A stretch of 47,475 nucleotides of DNA. Origin: Betaproteobacteria bacterium (GTDB taxonomy: Bacteria > Pseudomonadota > Gammaproteobacteria > Burkholderiales > SG8-39). Location of the stretch: assembly GCA_016234705.1 (NCBI GenBank), contig JACRAS010000003.1, positions 1-47,475 of the forward strand, given 5' to 3'. The position numbers and the translations under genes are program-made. Below the pieces are notes generated by a model. That model saw only the letters and a program-made list of their open reading frames with translations. It was not told where the DNA came from and did not search any database. The number at the start of each line of letters is the position of its first letter. Position 1 is the stretch's first letter. Shown in pieces: positions 17,274-26,240 of this stretch.

Positions 17274-18746
17274 CTATTCGCGCGTCACGCGCACCACCTC
17301 TTCCAGGCTGATCGCGCCCTCGGCGGCCCAGCGCATGCCGTCATCGCGCAGCGAGCGCATGCCCTGCCGAACGGCATACTCGCGCAGCAACTGCTCCGAA
17401 GCGCGGTCATGGATCAGCCGGCGCAGCCCGTCATCGACGCTCAGCAATTCGTAAATGCCGGTGCGGCCGCGGTAACCCGAGTGCTTGCAGGCGGGGCAGC
17501 CTTGGGCGCTAAAGAACGTCCCCTGGGTCGGCGCGAAACCAAGCGAGCGCAGTTGCGCCGCGTCGGCGGCAAAAGGCTTGCGGCATTCCAGGCACAGCCG
17601 GCGCACCAGGCGCTGCGCCGCCACGCCGATCAGGCTGGAGGCGAGCAGAAAAGGCTCCACCCCCATATCGACCAGCCGGGTGACGGCGGCGACCGCGTCA
17701 TTGGTGTGCAGCGTGGCGAACACCAGATGCCCGGTGAGGCTCGCCTGCACCGCGATCTGCGCCGTCTCCAGATCGCGGATTTCGCCGATCATGACCACGT
17801 CCGGGTCCTGGCGCAAGATGGTGCGCAGGGCGCGCGCGAAGCTCATTTCGATGCGGGTGTTGATCTGCGTCTGGCTGATGCCATCGAGGTCATACTCGAT
17901 CGGGTCCTCGACGGTCATGATGTTCTGCGCCTTCGGGTCCAGCCGCGACAGCGCGGCGTATAGCGTCGTGGTCTTGCCTGAACCGGTCGGGCCGGTCACC
18001 AGGACAATGCCGTGCGGCTCGCGGATGAGCTTATCCATGTGCGCGAGGGTCGCGTCGTCCATACCGAGCCGCGACAGGTCGAGCCGGCTGGCCTGCTTGT
18101 CCAGCAGGCGCAGCACCACGCGCTCGCCGTGCCCGGTCGGGATCGTCGACACTCTGACGTCTATCGGCTTGCCCGCCACCCGCAGCGTGATCCGCCCGTC
18201 CTGCGGCAAGCGCTTCTCGGCGATGTCGAGCTGCGCCATGATCTTGACGCGCGAGACGATCGCGCCGTGCAGCGCGCGCGCGGGCTCGATCAAGTCGCGC
18301 AGCGTGCCGTCGATCCGGAGCCGCACCACCGAACGCGTCTCAAACGGCTCGATGTGGATGTCGGAGGCGCCGTCGCGCAGCGCCTGCGTGAACAGCGCGT
18401 TGATCAGCCGGATGAGCGGCGCATCGTTCTGGCTTTCGAGCAGATCCTCGATCCTGGGGATTTCCTGCAGCAGCCGGCCCAGATCCAGGTCCTGCGCGAG
18501 GTCGTCGGCCAGGGCGGCCGCGCCGGCGTCGGCGGCGTTGTACAAGGCGGAGACCAGCTCGTCGAACTCGTCGGCGCCGATGCGCCGCGCCTGCAGCGGC
18601 ACGCCCAGCGCGCGGCGCACTTCGGCGAGCGCGCCGGCGTGGGCGCCGCTGCGCACCGCCACCTGCGCCAGGCCTTCATCCAAGGCGGTGACGACGACGC
18701 CGTTCGCCTTGGCAAAGGCGTAAGGAACAGCCGGTTTGGAACTCAT
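17274..18746 (-). CDS. gspE: Type II secretion ATPase GspE
   Basis: A 490-residue secretion ATPase. Walker A is GPTGSGKT (252-259, Lys258). The Asp box is around VEDPIEY (279-285). The Walker B-like stretch is VVMIGEIRD (318-326). The C-terminal zinc-binding tetracysteine site is Cys385/Cys388 and Cys417/Cys420. It powers assembly of the pseudopilus from the cytoplasmic side. Its ATG overlaps the stop of gspD by four bases. All catalytic parts are intact. Confidence 0.95.
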   Translation of the reverse strand: MSSKPAVPYAFAKANGVVVTALDEGLAQVAVRSGAHAGALAEVRRALGVPLQARRIGADEFDELVSALYNAADAGAAALADDLAQDLDLGRLLQEIPRIEDLLESQNDAPLIRLINALFTQALRDGASDIHIEPFETRSVVRLRIDGTLRDLIEPARALHGAIVSRVKIMAQLDIAEKRLPQDGRITLRVAGKPIDVRVSTIPTGHGERVVLRLLDKQASRLDLSRLGMDDATLAHMDKLIREPHGIVLVTGPTGSGKTTTLYAALSRLDPKAQNIMTVEDPIEYDLDGISQTQINTRIEMSFARALRTILRQDPDVVMIGEIRDLETAQIAVQASLTGHLVFATLHTNDAVAAVTRLVDMGVEPFLLASSLIGVAAQRLVRRLCLECRKPFAADAAQLRSLGFAPTQGTFFSAQGCPACKHSGYRGRTGIYELLSVDDGLRRLIHDRASEQLLREYAVRQGMRSLRDDGMRWAAEGAISLEEVVRVTRE

Positions 18747-20830
18747 TTCGGCGCGGCGATTGCGGGCTTGTCCGTTGCCCCCGGGGCCGCGCTCTGGCGC
18801 GGCGGCAGGCTGGGTGCGCCGAAATCGGGCAGCACGCTAGTCGCGGGCCTGGCCTTGATCTGCTCGCCCAGGATGTAATCATAGCGGTCATTCGAGAGCG
18901 AATCGGCGCGCTGGGCGCTGCGCAGCAGCGTCGGCCGCAGGAATACCATCAGGTTGGTCTTGCTGCGCGAACGCGTGTTGTACTTGAACAGGCCGCCGAT
19001 CAGGGGAATATCTCCCAGGCCGGGAATTTTTTCCACACCATCCTTGACCGAGTCCTGAATTAGGCCGCCGATCACCACGATCTGGCCATCGTCGACCAGC
19101 ACCGTCGACTCGACGGCACGTTTATTGGTGATCACGCCGGAGGCATTGGTGCTGTCCTGAATGTTGGACACTTCCTGATAAATCTGCAGGCGCACGGCCC
19201 CGCCTTCGGAAATCTGCGGCCTGATCCGCAGGGTGAGGCCGACGTCCTTGCGCTCGACCGTCTGGAACGGCGTCGGCGTGGTGGCCGCAGCCGAAACGGC
19301 GTAGGAGCCGGTGACGAACGGGACGTTCTGGCCGATCACGATTTTCGCCTCCTCGTTGTCGAGGGTCAGCAGCGTCGGCGTGGACAGGATATTGGCGTTG
19401 GCGTCCGTTTCCAGCGCGCGCACCAGCAGGCCGAGGTTCAGAATCTCGGCGCCACCTACACCCGGAAGCTTGATCGAGCCTTTTACCACGCCGATATTCA
19501 GGCCGCGGCCCGCCGCGATCGGACTGCCGGAAAGGCCGACTATGTTCTGCGCCGCCGTGCCGAAATTGGTGCCGCCGAACACCTGCCCGGTGGTCTTGCC
19601 GAGGCCGGCCAGGTCCTGCCACTGGATGCCGAACTCCGCCGCCTTGTCCGCGGTCAGCTCCGCGATCAGCGCCTCGACATATACTTGCGCCCTGCGCACG
19701 TCGAGTTTTTCCAGCGCGGCGCGCAGATTGTTGTAGATCGCATCGGGGGCGGTGATGATGATCGAGTTAGTGGCGGCGTCGGCCTGGATGATGCCGGGTG
19801 CCAAGGCGCTGCTTGGCGCTTGCGCCTGCGCCGGCGCTTGCCCCAACGGCGATGCGCCCAGAGGCTGCGTCGTGCGCGGCTGCGCGAGGGCGGATTCGCC
19901 AGTGTAGATCGCGCGCAATATCTCCGCCAGTTTCACCGCTTCCGCGTTTTTGAGGTAGACGACGTGAATATTGCCGGCAGCGCTGGTGGGTGTATCGAGC
20001 ATGGCCACCAGTTGGCGCACGCGCAGCAGTCGCGAGGGTTCGCCCGAGCGCGCCAGGATGCTATTCGAGCGCGCATCCACGCTGACCGCAAAGCGCAGGC
20101 TCTGGTCCGGCGATGCCTGGTTCTGCGCCGATTCCGCGAACAGGCGGTTGATCGTTTGCGCGACATCGAGCGCCGATGCATAGCGCAGCGGAATCATGAT
20201 CGGATCGGAGCCGCCCGGCTGATCGATCGATTCGATGATTTTTTCGATGCGCGCGAGGTTGCTCGCGTAATCGGTGACCACCAGCGTGTTGTTGTTGGCG
20301 TAGGCGTTGATGGTGTTGTTGGAAGCGATCAGCGGGCGCAAAACCGGTACCATCTGCACCGCCGATTCATATTGCAGCTTGAACACCTGCGTCTGGATGG
20401 TGTCTCCCGCGGGGCGCTGCCTGTCCTGCGGCGCCAGCGTGGCGCCTTGATGCAGTTTGGCGTCGATCTCGGGAAGGATCGCGACCCTGCCGCGCTCCTC
20501 CACCGCGCTGAAGCCCTGCAGCCGCATCGCCGACAGAAACACGTCGTACACCAGGGCCCTGGACATCGGCTTGGCCGAGATGATATTGACCGTGCCCTTG
20601 ACGCGCGGATCGAGCACGAAGTTCTTTCCGGTGATTTCGCTGACCGCCTTCACCACGCCTTCGATGTCCGCGTTGACGAAGTTGAGCGTGACCACATCGG
20701 GGCCAGCCGGGCGCGCGGCGGTGCCCACGCCGGAGCGCTCGGCGGGCGCGGTGTCGGCTGCCCATGCCTGAGCGCCCGAAACCACCATGGCCAGCCACAA
20801 AAGACAAGTTCGGAACCAGTAATGCTTCAT
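18743..20830 (-). CDS. gspD: Type II secretion outer-membrane secretin GspD
   Basis: A 695-residue secretin. A signal peptide (cleaved near AQAWA|AD, about residue 25) is followed by an N0 domain (VTLNFVNADIEGVVKAVSEI) and N1-N3 ring domains. An Ala/Pro/Gln-rich spacer lies near 320-345. The secretin core has the VPFVTGSYAV and LVDDGQIVVIGGL stretches, with the gate in between. A short Pro-rich C-terminus could be the pilotin-binding part, but no pilotin gene is seen. It forms the multimeric outer-membrane channel. It begins 60 bases after gspC. Confidence 0.95.
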   Translation of the reverse strand: MKHYWFRTCLLWLAMVVSGAQAWAADTAPAERSGVGTAARPAGPDVVTLNFVNADIEGVVKAVSEITGKNFVLDPRVKGTVNIISAKPMSRALVYDVFLSAMRLQGFSAVEERGRVAILPEIDAKLHQGATLAPQDRQRPAGDTIQTQVFKLQYESAVQMVPVLRPLIASNNTINAYANNNTLVVTDYASNLARIEKIIESIDQPGGSDPIMIPLRYASALDVAQTINRLFAESAQNQASPDQSLRFAVSVDARSNSILARSGEPSRLLRVRQLVAMLDTPTSAAGNIHVVYLKNAEAVKLAEILRAIYTGESALAQPRTTQPLGASPLGQAPAQAQAPSSALAPGIIQADAATNSIIITAPDAIYNNLRAALEKLDVRRAQVYVEALIAELTADKAAEFGIQWQDLAGLGKTTGQVFGGTNFGTAAQNIVGLSGSPIAAGRGLNIGVVKGSIKLPGVGGAEILNLGLLVRALETDANANILSTPTLLTLDNEEAKIVIGQNVPFVTGSYAVSAAATTPTPFQTVERKDVGLTLRIRPQISEGGAVRLQIYQEVSNIQDSTNASGVITNKRAVESTVLVDDGQIVVIGGLIQDSVKDGVEKIPGLGDIPLIGGLFKYNTRSRSKTNLMVFLRPTLLRSAQRADSLSNDRYDYILGEQIKARPATSVLPDFGAPSLPPRQSAAPGATDKPAIAAPK

Positions 20831-20890
20831 AGATGATCCTTGGGCGCGCCGTGAATAAGCGGTGGCGACATTATTTGAAAATCATGGATT

Positions 20891-21490
20891 CTAATCGCTG
20901 CCATTTCCCCGACCAGCGGATCGCCTGCCTCGCGGAGCAACCGGTTCTGCAGCTCGAGGGACAACGATTTCTGCGGGCTTTGGCGCCGCGGTTTCTGCGG
21001 CTCGCGGGGCAACCGATTCCGTGGCTTTCGGAGACAGGGAGGCAGATCCTTTCTTTTCCGGCCAGGCGAGCGTTTCGCGCACCCCACCGCGCTCCAGGAT
21101 GACGTGATCCGGAAGTACTTCCGCGAGGCGGACGCCGGGGGTGACATCCTCCCCCTCGTGCACCGCCAGAATCTGCTTCGCGTCGAGTTGCACTACCGCG
21201 TATCCGCGCCGGCCGCCGGAAGCTGCCGCGACACCGAGCAGCTTGATCGCAATTCCGGTCGGTGCGGCGCTGTTCTTGTTGCGCTCCACTCGGCCGAACA
21301 CGCCGCTGGCCGACGCCAGATTGCCCGCCTCCCCTGCGGCGGCCTCCGCGCGCGGTTCCGCGCGCGGCGCAAACCACACCCAAGTCCAGTATGCGAGCAC
21401 CAGGCCAAACAGCGCCAGCGCGGCAAGCGTCAGCAAGTACACCAGGGCCGTCTGCGCAAGACCCGGTCGTCCGAGCGGGAGTGCCTGCAT
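20891..21490 (-). CDS. gspC: Type II secretion inner-membrane protein GspC
   Basis: A 199-residue GspC with one membrane span (about 15-37) and a periplasmic HR domain (about 75-145, including YAVVQLDAKQILAVHEGE). The Pro/Ala-rich tail has no PDZ domain, as often in betaproteobacteria. It links the inner-membrane platform to the secretin GspD. It is first in the minus-strand unit and divergent from gspG, so the 21491-21646 gap must hold promoters for both arms of the system. Confidence 0.9.
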   Translation of the reverse strand: MQALPLGRPGLAQTALVYLLTLAALALFGLVLAYWTWVWFAPRAEPRAEAAAGEAGNLASASGVFGRVERNKNSAAPTGIAIKLLGVAAASGGRRGYAVVQLDAKQILAVHEGEDVTPGVRLAEVLPDHVILERGGVRETLAWPEKKGSASLSPKATESVAPRAAETAAPKPAEIVVPRAAEPVAPRGRRSAGRGNGSD

Positions 21491-21569
21491 TCTTCGTCAT
21501 TCGTCATTCGCGCGCTGTAAGGAGTATAGGTCGGGCGCAGTAATCGACCAGATGCCTCGCGAAGCATTA

Positions 21570-21575
21570 TATAAT
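21570..21575 (+). promoter_or_regulatory. TATAAT -10 box upstream of gspG
   Basis: TATAAT at 21570-21575 lies in an AT-rich patch of the gspC/gspG divergent gap, about 70 bases before the gspG start. No convincing -35 box is present at 17 bases, so an activator may be needed. Confidence 0.35.
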
Positions 21576-21646
21576 ATAAACTCTTACTTTCGAGGCGCTG
21601 TCGTTCATGGGGCGCGGGTGAATCGATTGACGGGGATGGCTTGCTG

Positions 21647-22081
21647 ATGCTGATCGGTGTTCGCGGGCAACGTGGTTTCACCTTGCTCGAAGTGATGGTA
21701 GTCGTGGTCATTCTCGGCATACTCGCCGCCCTGGTGGTGCCGAAAATCATCAGCCGCCCCGATGAGGCGCGGGTCATCGCGGCAAAACAGGACATCGCGA
21801 GCCTGATGCAAGCGCTCAAGCTCTACCGTCTGGACAATCAGCGCTACCCCACGACCGAACAAGGCTTGCAGGCGCTGCTCGCCAAACCGACCTCTGCCCC
21901 GATCCCGCTCAACTGGAAGCCGGGCGGGTACGTCGAGCGCCTGCCGAAGGACCCCTGGGGCAGTCCCTATCAGTACCTCGCTCCCGGAGTGCGCGGCGAG
22001 ATCGACGTTTTCAGCTATGGCGCCGATGGCGCGCCCGGCGGCGAAGGCAACGACGCCGATATCGGCTCCTGGAATCTCTAG
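21647..22081 (+). CDS. gspG: Type II secretion major pseudopilin GspG
   Basis: A 144-residue major pseudopilin. A short basic leader ends at the prepilin-peptidase site RG|FTLLEV, followed by the hydrophobic N-helix. The C-terminal calcium-binding and loop region matches the family (DPWGSPYQYLAPG, then GEGNDADIGSW). It polymerises into the pseudopilus piston. The ATG at 21647 is preferred; a TTG at 21641 is in frame. It heads the plus-strand operon gspG-H-I-J-K-L-M-N. Confidence 0.94.
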   Translation: MLIGVRGQRGFTLLEVMVVVVILGILAALVVPKIISRPDEARVIAAKQDIASLMQALKLYRLDNQRYPTTEQGLQALLAKPTSAPIPLNWKPGGYVERLPKDPWGSPYQYLAPGVRGEIDVFSYGADGAPGGEGNDADIGSWNL

Positions 22082-22086
22082 CAGCC

Positions 22087-22611
22087 ATGGATTTCCGCGC
22101 GCCAGCGGCACGCAACGACCGGGGCTTCACGCTCATCGAGATGCTGGTGGTGCTGATGATCATGGGTCTTTTTCTGGGGCTGGTCAGCACCATCACACGG
22201 CCGGACGAGCGCGCGGTGCTGCGCCTGGAGGCGGAGCGGCTGGCGCAACTCCTCGATTTCGCCGCCGCCGAAGCGCAACTCACCGGCAAATCCATCGCCT
22301 GGACCGCCGATGATTCGGGCTACCGCTTCTGGCGCCTAGGCGAGGATTCCGCCTGGTCCGAAATCCGCGACAGCGAACTGCTGCGCGCGCGAACCCTGCC
22401 GCAAGGCATGGCGGTTTCCGGCTTTCGCGTGGAAAACATGCAGCCGCAAGGCCCCATGCGACTGGAGTTCGCCCCTCAGGGGGCATCGCTCGCCTTCACC
22501 ATCGGCATGTCGCTGGGCACCGAACGTTACGCAATCGCAGGATCTCCGACCGGGGATGTGCGCCTGGTCCCGGGCAATGGAATTATCAATGGCGACGTGG
22601 CGCTGCGCTAA
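22087..22611 (+). CDS. gspH: Type II secretion minor pseudopilin GspH
   Basis: A 174-residue minor pseudopilin with leader cleavage at RG|FTLIEM and a typical N-terminal hydrophobic helix. It lies five bases after gspG, and its end overlaps the start of gspI. It is part of the pseudopilus tip or shaft. Confidence 0.9.
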   Translation: MDFRAPAARNDRGFTLIEMLVVLMIMGLFLGLVSTITRPDERAVLRLEAERLAQLLDFAAAEAQLTGKSIAWTADDSGYRFWRLGEDSAWSEIRDSELLRARTLPQGMAVSGFRVENMQPQGPMRLEFAPQGASLAFTIGMSLGTERYAIAGSPTGDVRLVPGNGIINGDVALR

Positions 22612-22984
22612 GCGGGGAGGGTTCACGCTGATCGAGGTCCTGGTCGCGCTGGCCATCGTGGCGATCGCGCTCATGTCGGCGCTGCGCGCGGCTGGACAGG
22701 GCACCAACACGGTTGGCGAACTGCGCTCGCGTCTGCTCGCCGGCTGGGTCGCCGAGAATCGGCTGGCGGAGCATCGCGCCCGCCGCGACTGGCTGCCGCT
22801 CGGGATACAACGCGGCAGCGGACGCGAGGGCGGCCTCGACTTCGCCTGGCGCGAGGAAGTGATCGCCACCCCCAACCCGTCATTCCGCCGCGTCGATGTC
22901 CGGGTTTTCGCGAACGCCGAAGAAGCGCATTCCCTGGCGCACCTCGCCGGGTTCGTCGTTTATTCGCCGGGGTCGGCCCGATGA
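22589..22984 (+). CDS. gspI: Type II secretion minor pseudopilin GspI
   Basis: A 131-residue minor pseudopilin. The ATG at 22589 gives a 10-residue leader (MATWRCAKRG) before the cleavage site GG|FTLIEV. The frame is also open to 22556, but that would give an unusually long leader. It overlaps gspH by 23 bases and gspJ by four bases, consistent with translational coupling. GspI, J and K form the tip complex. Confidence 0.9.
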   Translation: MATWRCAKRGGFTLIEVLVALAIVAIALMSALRAAGQGTNTVGELRSRLLAGWVAENRLAEHRARRDWLPLGIQRGSGREGGLDFAWREEVIATPNPSFRRVDVRVFANAEEAHSLAHLAGFVVYSPGSAR

Positions 22985-23580
22985 AGCCGGCTCCGGGCGC
23001 CGCGGCGCGCGGCTTCACCCTGATCGAGCTCCTGACCGCGTTGCTGGTGCTGTCGCTGCTCGCGCTGATGTCCTACCGCGGACTCGGCGCGGTGCTCGAT
23101 GCGCGCGAGCACGTCAGGCTCGAGACCGACAAATGGCGGCGCGTGGCCGCTTTTTTCGCGCGCTTCGAACGCGACGTGCAGCTTGCCGCGCCGCGTCCGG
23201 TGCGCTTCGATTCCGGCAGCGCGCCGGCATGGCGCGGCGAAGCCGTGGCGGCGCCGCAGCCGCGCCTGGAATTCAGCCGCTTTGCCGCGACCGAAGGCGT
23301 AGACACGGCACGGCGGATCGCCTACCAACTGAACGAAAAGCAGGAAATCGAGTTGTGGCTGTGGCCGGGCCTGGATGTCGCGCCCGGCACCCTGCCCCTG
23401 CGCTACCCCGTTCTGGCCGGCGTGAAAGCATTCGAGCTGCAATACCTCAATCCTGGATTGACCTGGGTAGATGCCTGGCCCGCGTTGCCGGGCGACCCGC
23501 CTATTCCGCAGGCAGTGCGCCTGCGCATCGTGCTCGCCTCGGACGAAGAAATCGTGCGCATATTCGCCCTGCAATCATGA
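22981..23580 (+). CDS. gspJ: Type II secretion minor pseudopilin GspJ
   Basis: A 199-residue minor pseudopilin with cleavage site RG|FTLIEL and the usual longer beta-rich body. Start and stop both overlap the neighbours by four bases (ATGA type). Confidence 0.92.
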   Translation: MKPAPGAAARGFTLIELLTALLVLSLLALMSYRGLGAVLDAREHVRLETDKWRRVAAFFARFERDVQLAAPRPVRFDSGSAPAWRGEAVAAPQPRLEFSRFAATEGVDTARRIAYQLNEKQEIELWLWPGLDVAPGTLPLRYPVLAGVKAFELQYLNPGLTWVDAWPALPGDPPIPQAVRLRIVLASDEEIVRIFALQS

Positions 23581-24491
23581 GAACGCGCCAGCAGGGCGTC
23601 GCCATCGTGCTCGCCATCGGCGTGGTGGCGCTTGCCGCGCTGGTGGCAGCGGCGATCATGGTGTCGCAAAGCACCTGGGCGCGGCAGTTGGAACTCAGCG
23701 CCGAGCACGTGCAGGCGCGCTCCGTGCTGCAGGCCGGGGCGGATTGGGCCCGCGCCATCCTGAACGACGATCGCCGCGTGAGTAACGTCGATCATCTGGG
23801 CGAGCCGTGGGCGCTGCGCTTGCCGCCTATGCCCGTTGAAAACGGCGAGCTTGTGGGCCAGATCGAGGATCAGCAGGGTGCATTCAATGTCAACAATCTG
23901 GTGTCGGACGGAAAGGTCAACGTCGCGCAGCTCGCGCATTTCCGGCGCCTGCTCTCGATACTCGACTTGCCCGACGCGCTCGCTTACACGCTCGTCGACT
24001 GGATCGACGATGACAGTCTGCCGCAGCCGCAGGGCGGGGCCGAAGACGCGTATTATCTGGCCCTGGATCCGCCTTACCTCAGCGCCAACCGTCCGCTGAT
24101 CGACGTGGCCGAACTCGCGCTGGTAAGCGGCTTCGACGCCGGTGTGCGCGCGCGCCTGCAGCCGTACGTGACGGCGTTGCCGGGATTCACCGCGGTCAAT
24201 GTGAATACTGCGACGCCGCAAGTGCTTGCCGCGGTCATCGAAGGTCTGGATATTGGTGGCGCCCAGGCGCTGGTGGCGCAGCGGGATCGGGCCTATTATC
24301 GTGACCGCGACGACTTCTCGAAACGGCTTCCGCGCGGAGTCGCGGCCGCCGCGGGGGACATCGGCGTGAGCAGCGATTATTTCGTGGCGACCCTGCGCGT
24401 GACCATCGGCGGCGCGCAAGCGCGCGGCAAGGCGCTGCTCGCGCGCACGGGCAGCGGATGGCCCGTTGTGCTCTGGCGCAAATACCTGTGA
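23577..24491 (+). CDS. gspK: Type II secretion tip pseudopilin GspK
   Basis: A 304-residue GspK, the large pseudopilin capping the pseudopilus. The N-terminus MRTRQQGVAIVLAI carries the cleavage site QQG|VAIV and lacks the Glu at mature position 5, as normal for GspK. Typical helical-domain stretches are YTLVDWIDDD and AVNVNTATPQVLAA. The frame is open far upstream inside gspI and gspJ, but the ATG at 23577, overlapping the gspJ stop, is the evident start. Confidence 0.93.
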   Translation: MRTRQQGVAIVLAIGVVALAALVAAAIMVSQSTWARQLELSAEHVQARSVLQAGADWARAILNDDRRVSNVDHLGEPWALRLPPMPVENGELVGQIEDQQGAFNVNNLVSDGKVNVAQLAHFRRLLSILDLPDALAYTLVDWIDDDSLPQPQGGAEDAYYLALDPPYLSANRPLIDVAELALVSGFDAGVRARLQPYVTALPGFTAVNVNTATPQVLAAVIEGLDIGGAQALVAQRDRAYYRDRDDFSKRLPRGVAAAAGDIGVSSDYFVATLRVTIGGAQARGKALLARTGSGWPVVLWRKYL

Positions 24492-24534
24492 GCGTCTGAA
24501 ATGAACACTTTAACCAGATAAGCAGAGTTTCCCT

Positions 24535-25752
24535 ATGAGCTTGCTTCGGATCTACTGTTCGTCGCGCGACACGCCGCGCCAGTGCCAATGGGCGCTCGTC
24601 GGCGAGGGCCGCGAACCGGTCCTGGGAGAGGGCCCGCCGGCGCAGTTGCCGCAGCGCGCGGAGCGCGTGCAACTGGTGCTTCCCGCCACGGAAGTCCTGA
24701 TCACCCGCGCGCGCCTGCCGCTGGCGGCCAGGCGCCGCGCCGGTTCGGTGCTTGCCTTCGCGGTCGAGGAAGAAACCCTGGGCGATCCCGATACCAACCA
24801 GGTGAGTTGGCTCGGCTCCGCCGCGGACGCCGACGTGCTCGCGGTTGCCGATAGACAGGGACTCAAAGCCTGGCACGATGCGCTCGAGGCCGCCGGCATC
24901 GGCGAGTACGAGGTTCACTGCGAGACCCTGATGTTGCCGTGGAAGGCGGGAGAATGGAGCCTCGCCTGGGACGGCCGCGAGGGATTCGTGCGCAGCGGCG
25001 AATTCGAAGGCGCGGCGACCGATTGCGGCGACCGGGAATCACCGCCGCTGTCCTTGCGCCTGATGCTCGACGAAGCAAAAGCGCGCATCGAGGCGCCGAG
25101 TGCGATCGCGCTGCATATGAGCACGCCCGTGTCGGACGCGGCGCCCGATCTCGGTGCATGGCAACGCAAGCTCGGGGTCACGCTGCGGCTTGCCGGGCCC
25201 TGGGACTGGCGCAGGGCCCCGCCCGATGCCGGCATCAGCCTGGCACAGGAGCGCCAACGCTGGCGCCTGCTGCCCGGCGCCCTGCCGCGCCTGCGGCCGG
25301 CGGCCTGGCTGGTGGGCATCGCCCTGGCCGTGCACGCGCTGGCGCTGGTCGTCGATTGGACGCGGCTCGCGGGCGAGCAGCGCGGCTTGCGTCAGCGCAT
25401 GGAATCACGCTTTCGCGCCGCTTTTCCCGATGCGGTTGCGGTGGCGGACCCGGCGCTGCAAATGCGGCGCAAGCTCGCCGAGGCGCGCCACGCCGCGGGC
25501 CTGCCCGATGGCGGCGACTTCCTGCCGATGATCGATAATGTGGCCGCCGCACTGAAGGAGCTGCCGGCGGGCGGGCTGCGCATTGCCTCCTACGAGAGCG
25601 GGCGCATGACGCTGGAACTGGCCGCCGTCGAAGAGGCGAGCGTGCGCCGCATTGTGGCGCGCCTGCTCCAGGCAGGCATGCGTGTCGACGCTTCCCCGGC
25701 CGGAACGCGCGCGGGCAGTGCGGCAGTGGTCCTCACGGTGCGTTCGTCATGA
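24535..25752 (+). CDS. gspL: Type II secretion inner-membrane protein GspL
   Basis: A 405-residue GspL: a cytoplasmic actin-like domain (about 1-240) that binds GspE, one membrane span (about 256-276, WLVGIALAVHALALVVDW) and a periplasmic ferredoxin-like domain. It recruits the ATPase to the platform and pairs with GspM. It begins 43 bases after gspK and ends overlapping gspM by four bases. Confidence 0.92.
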   Translation: MSLLRIYCSSRDTPRQCQWALVGEGREPVLGEGPPAQLPQRAERVQLVLPATEVLITRARLPLAARRRAGSVLAFAVEEETLGDPDTNQVSWLGSAADADVLAVADRQGLKAWHDALEAAGIGEYEVHCETLMLPWKAGEWSLAWDGREGFVRSGEFEGAATDCGDRESPPLSLRLMLDEAKARIEAPSAIALHMSTPVSDAAPDLGAWQRKLGVTLRLAGPWDWRRAPPDAGISLAQERQRWRLLPGALPRLRPAAWLVGIALAVHALALVVDWTRLAGEQRGLRQRMESRFRAAFPDAVAVADPALQMRRKLAEARHAAGLPDGGDFLPMIDNVAAALKELPAGGLRIASYESGRMTLELAAVEEASVRRIVARLLQAGMRVDASPAGTRAGSAAVVLTVRSS

Positions 25753-26240
25753 GGGCGCGGCTGCGTAAACTCTGGGAATCGCGCTCGCCGCGGGATCGAG
25801 TGCTGATCGCGATACTGGCCGCGGTGGTGACAGCCGTGCTGTACCTGTGGCTGGCGCAGTCGGCGCAACGCGCGCGCACGCAACTGGATGCGTCTTTGTC
25901 CGTTCTGCGCGCACAGTCGATCCGCCTTGACCTCGACGCGACCGAACTCTAGCGCGTGCGCGCCATGCCGCTTCCACCCGCGGCGCAAACCGATCTGCGC
26001 ACGCTGATACAAAGCCGCGCAGAGACTGCCGGGCTCGCCCGCGCGCTCATTCGCATCGATGCCGCGGACGCGAATCAGGTGCAGCTGGTATTCGGCGCCG
26101 TTTCGTTCGCGCAATGGCTTGCCTGGATCGCGAGCTTGCAAGCCGAGCGCATCCGTCTGGACACAGGCCGGATCGAAGCCCTGTCCACGCCGGGAATGGT
26201 GGGGATCACCGCCACCTTCACCCGCGCCAAACAGCAGTGA
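25749..26240 (+). pseudogene. gspM: gspM interrupted by an in-frame amber codon
   Basis: The frame reads a normal GspM start: a basic N-terminus, a membrane span at about 18-36, and a coiled stretch. It then hits TAG at 25950-25952 after 67 codons. The same frame continues at once with the rest of GspM for 95 more codons (LRTLIQSRAETAGLARALIRID, FGAVSFAQWLAWIASLQAERIRLD), ending with TGA at 26238-26240. There is no frame change, so one substitution (for example from CAG or GAG) would restore a 163-residue protein of normal length. Restart at GTG 25956 or ATG 25965 would give a periplasmic piece without its anchor. TAG is an ordinary stop elsewhere here. A sequencing error, suppression or a true null are all possible. 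Confidence 0.85.

Noticed and set aside
22896..23576. N-terminal extension of gspK through gspI and gspJ
   Set aside because: The frame is open by chance. The pseudopilin leader begins at the ATG 23577, which overlaps the gspJ stop in the normal way.
25950..25952. Amber codon in gspM as evidence for recoding of TAG
   Set aside because: TAG ends several other intact genes here (for example at 249, 10094, 22079 and 41646), so it is a normal stop in this organism.
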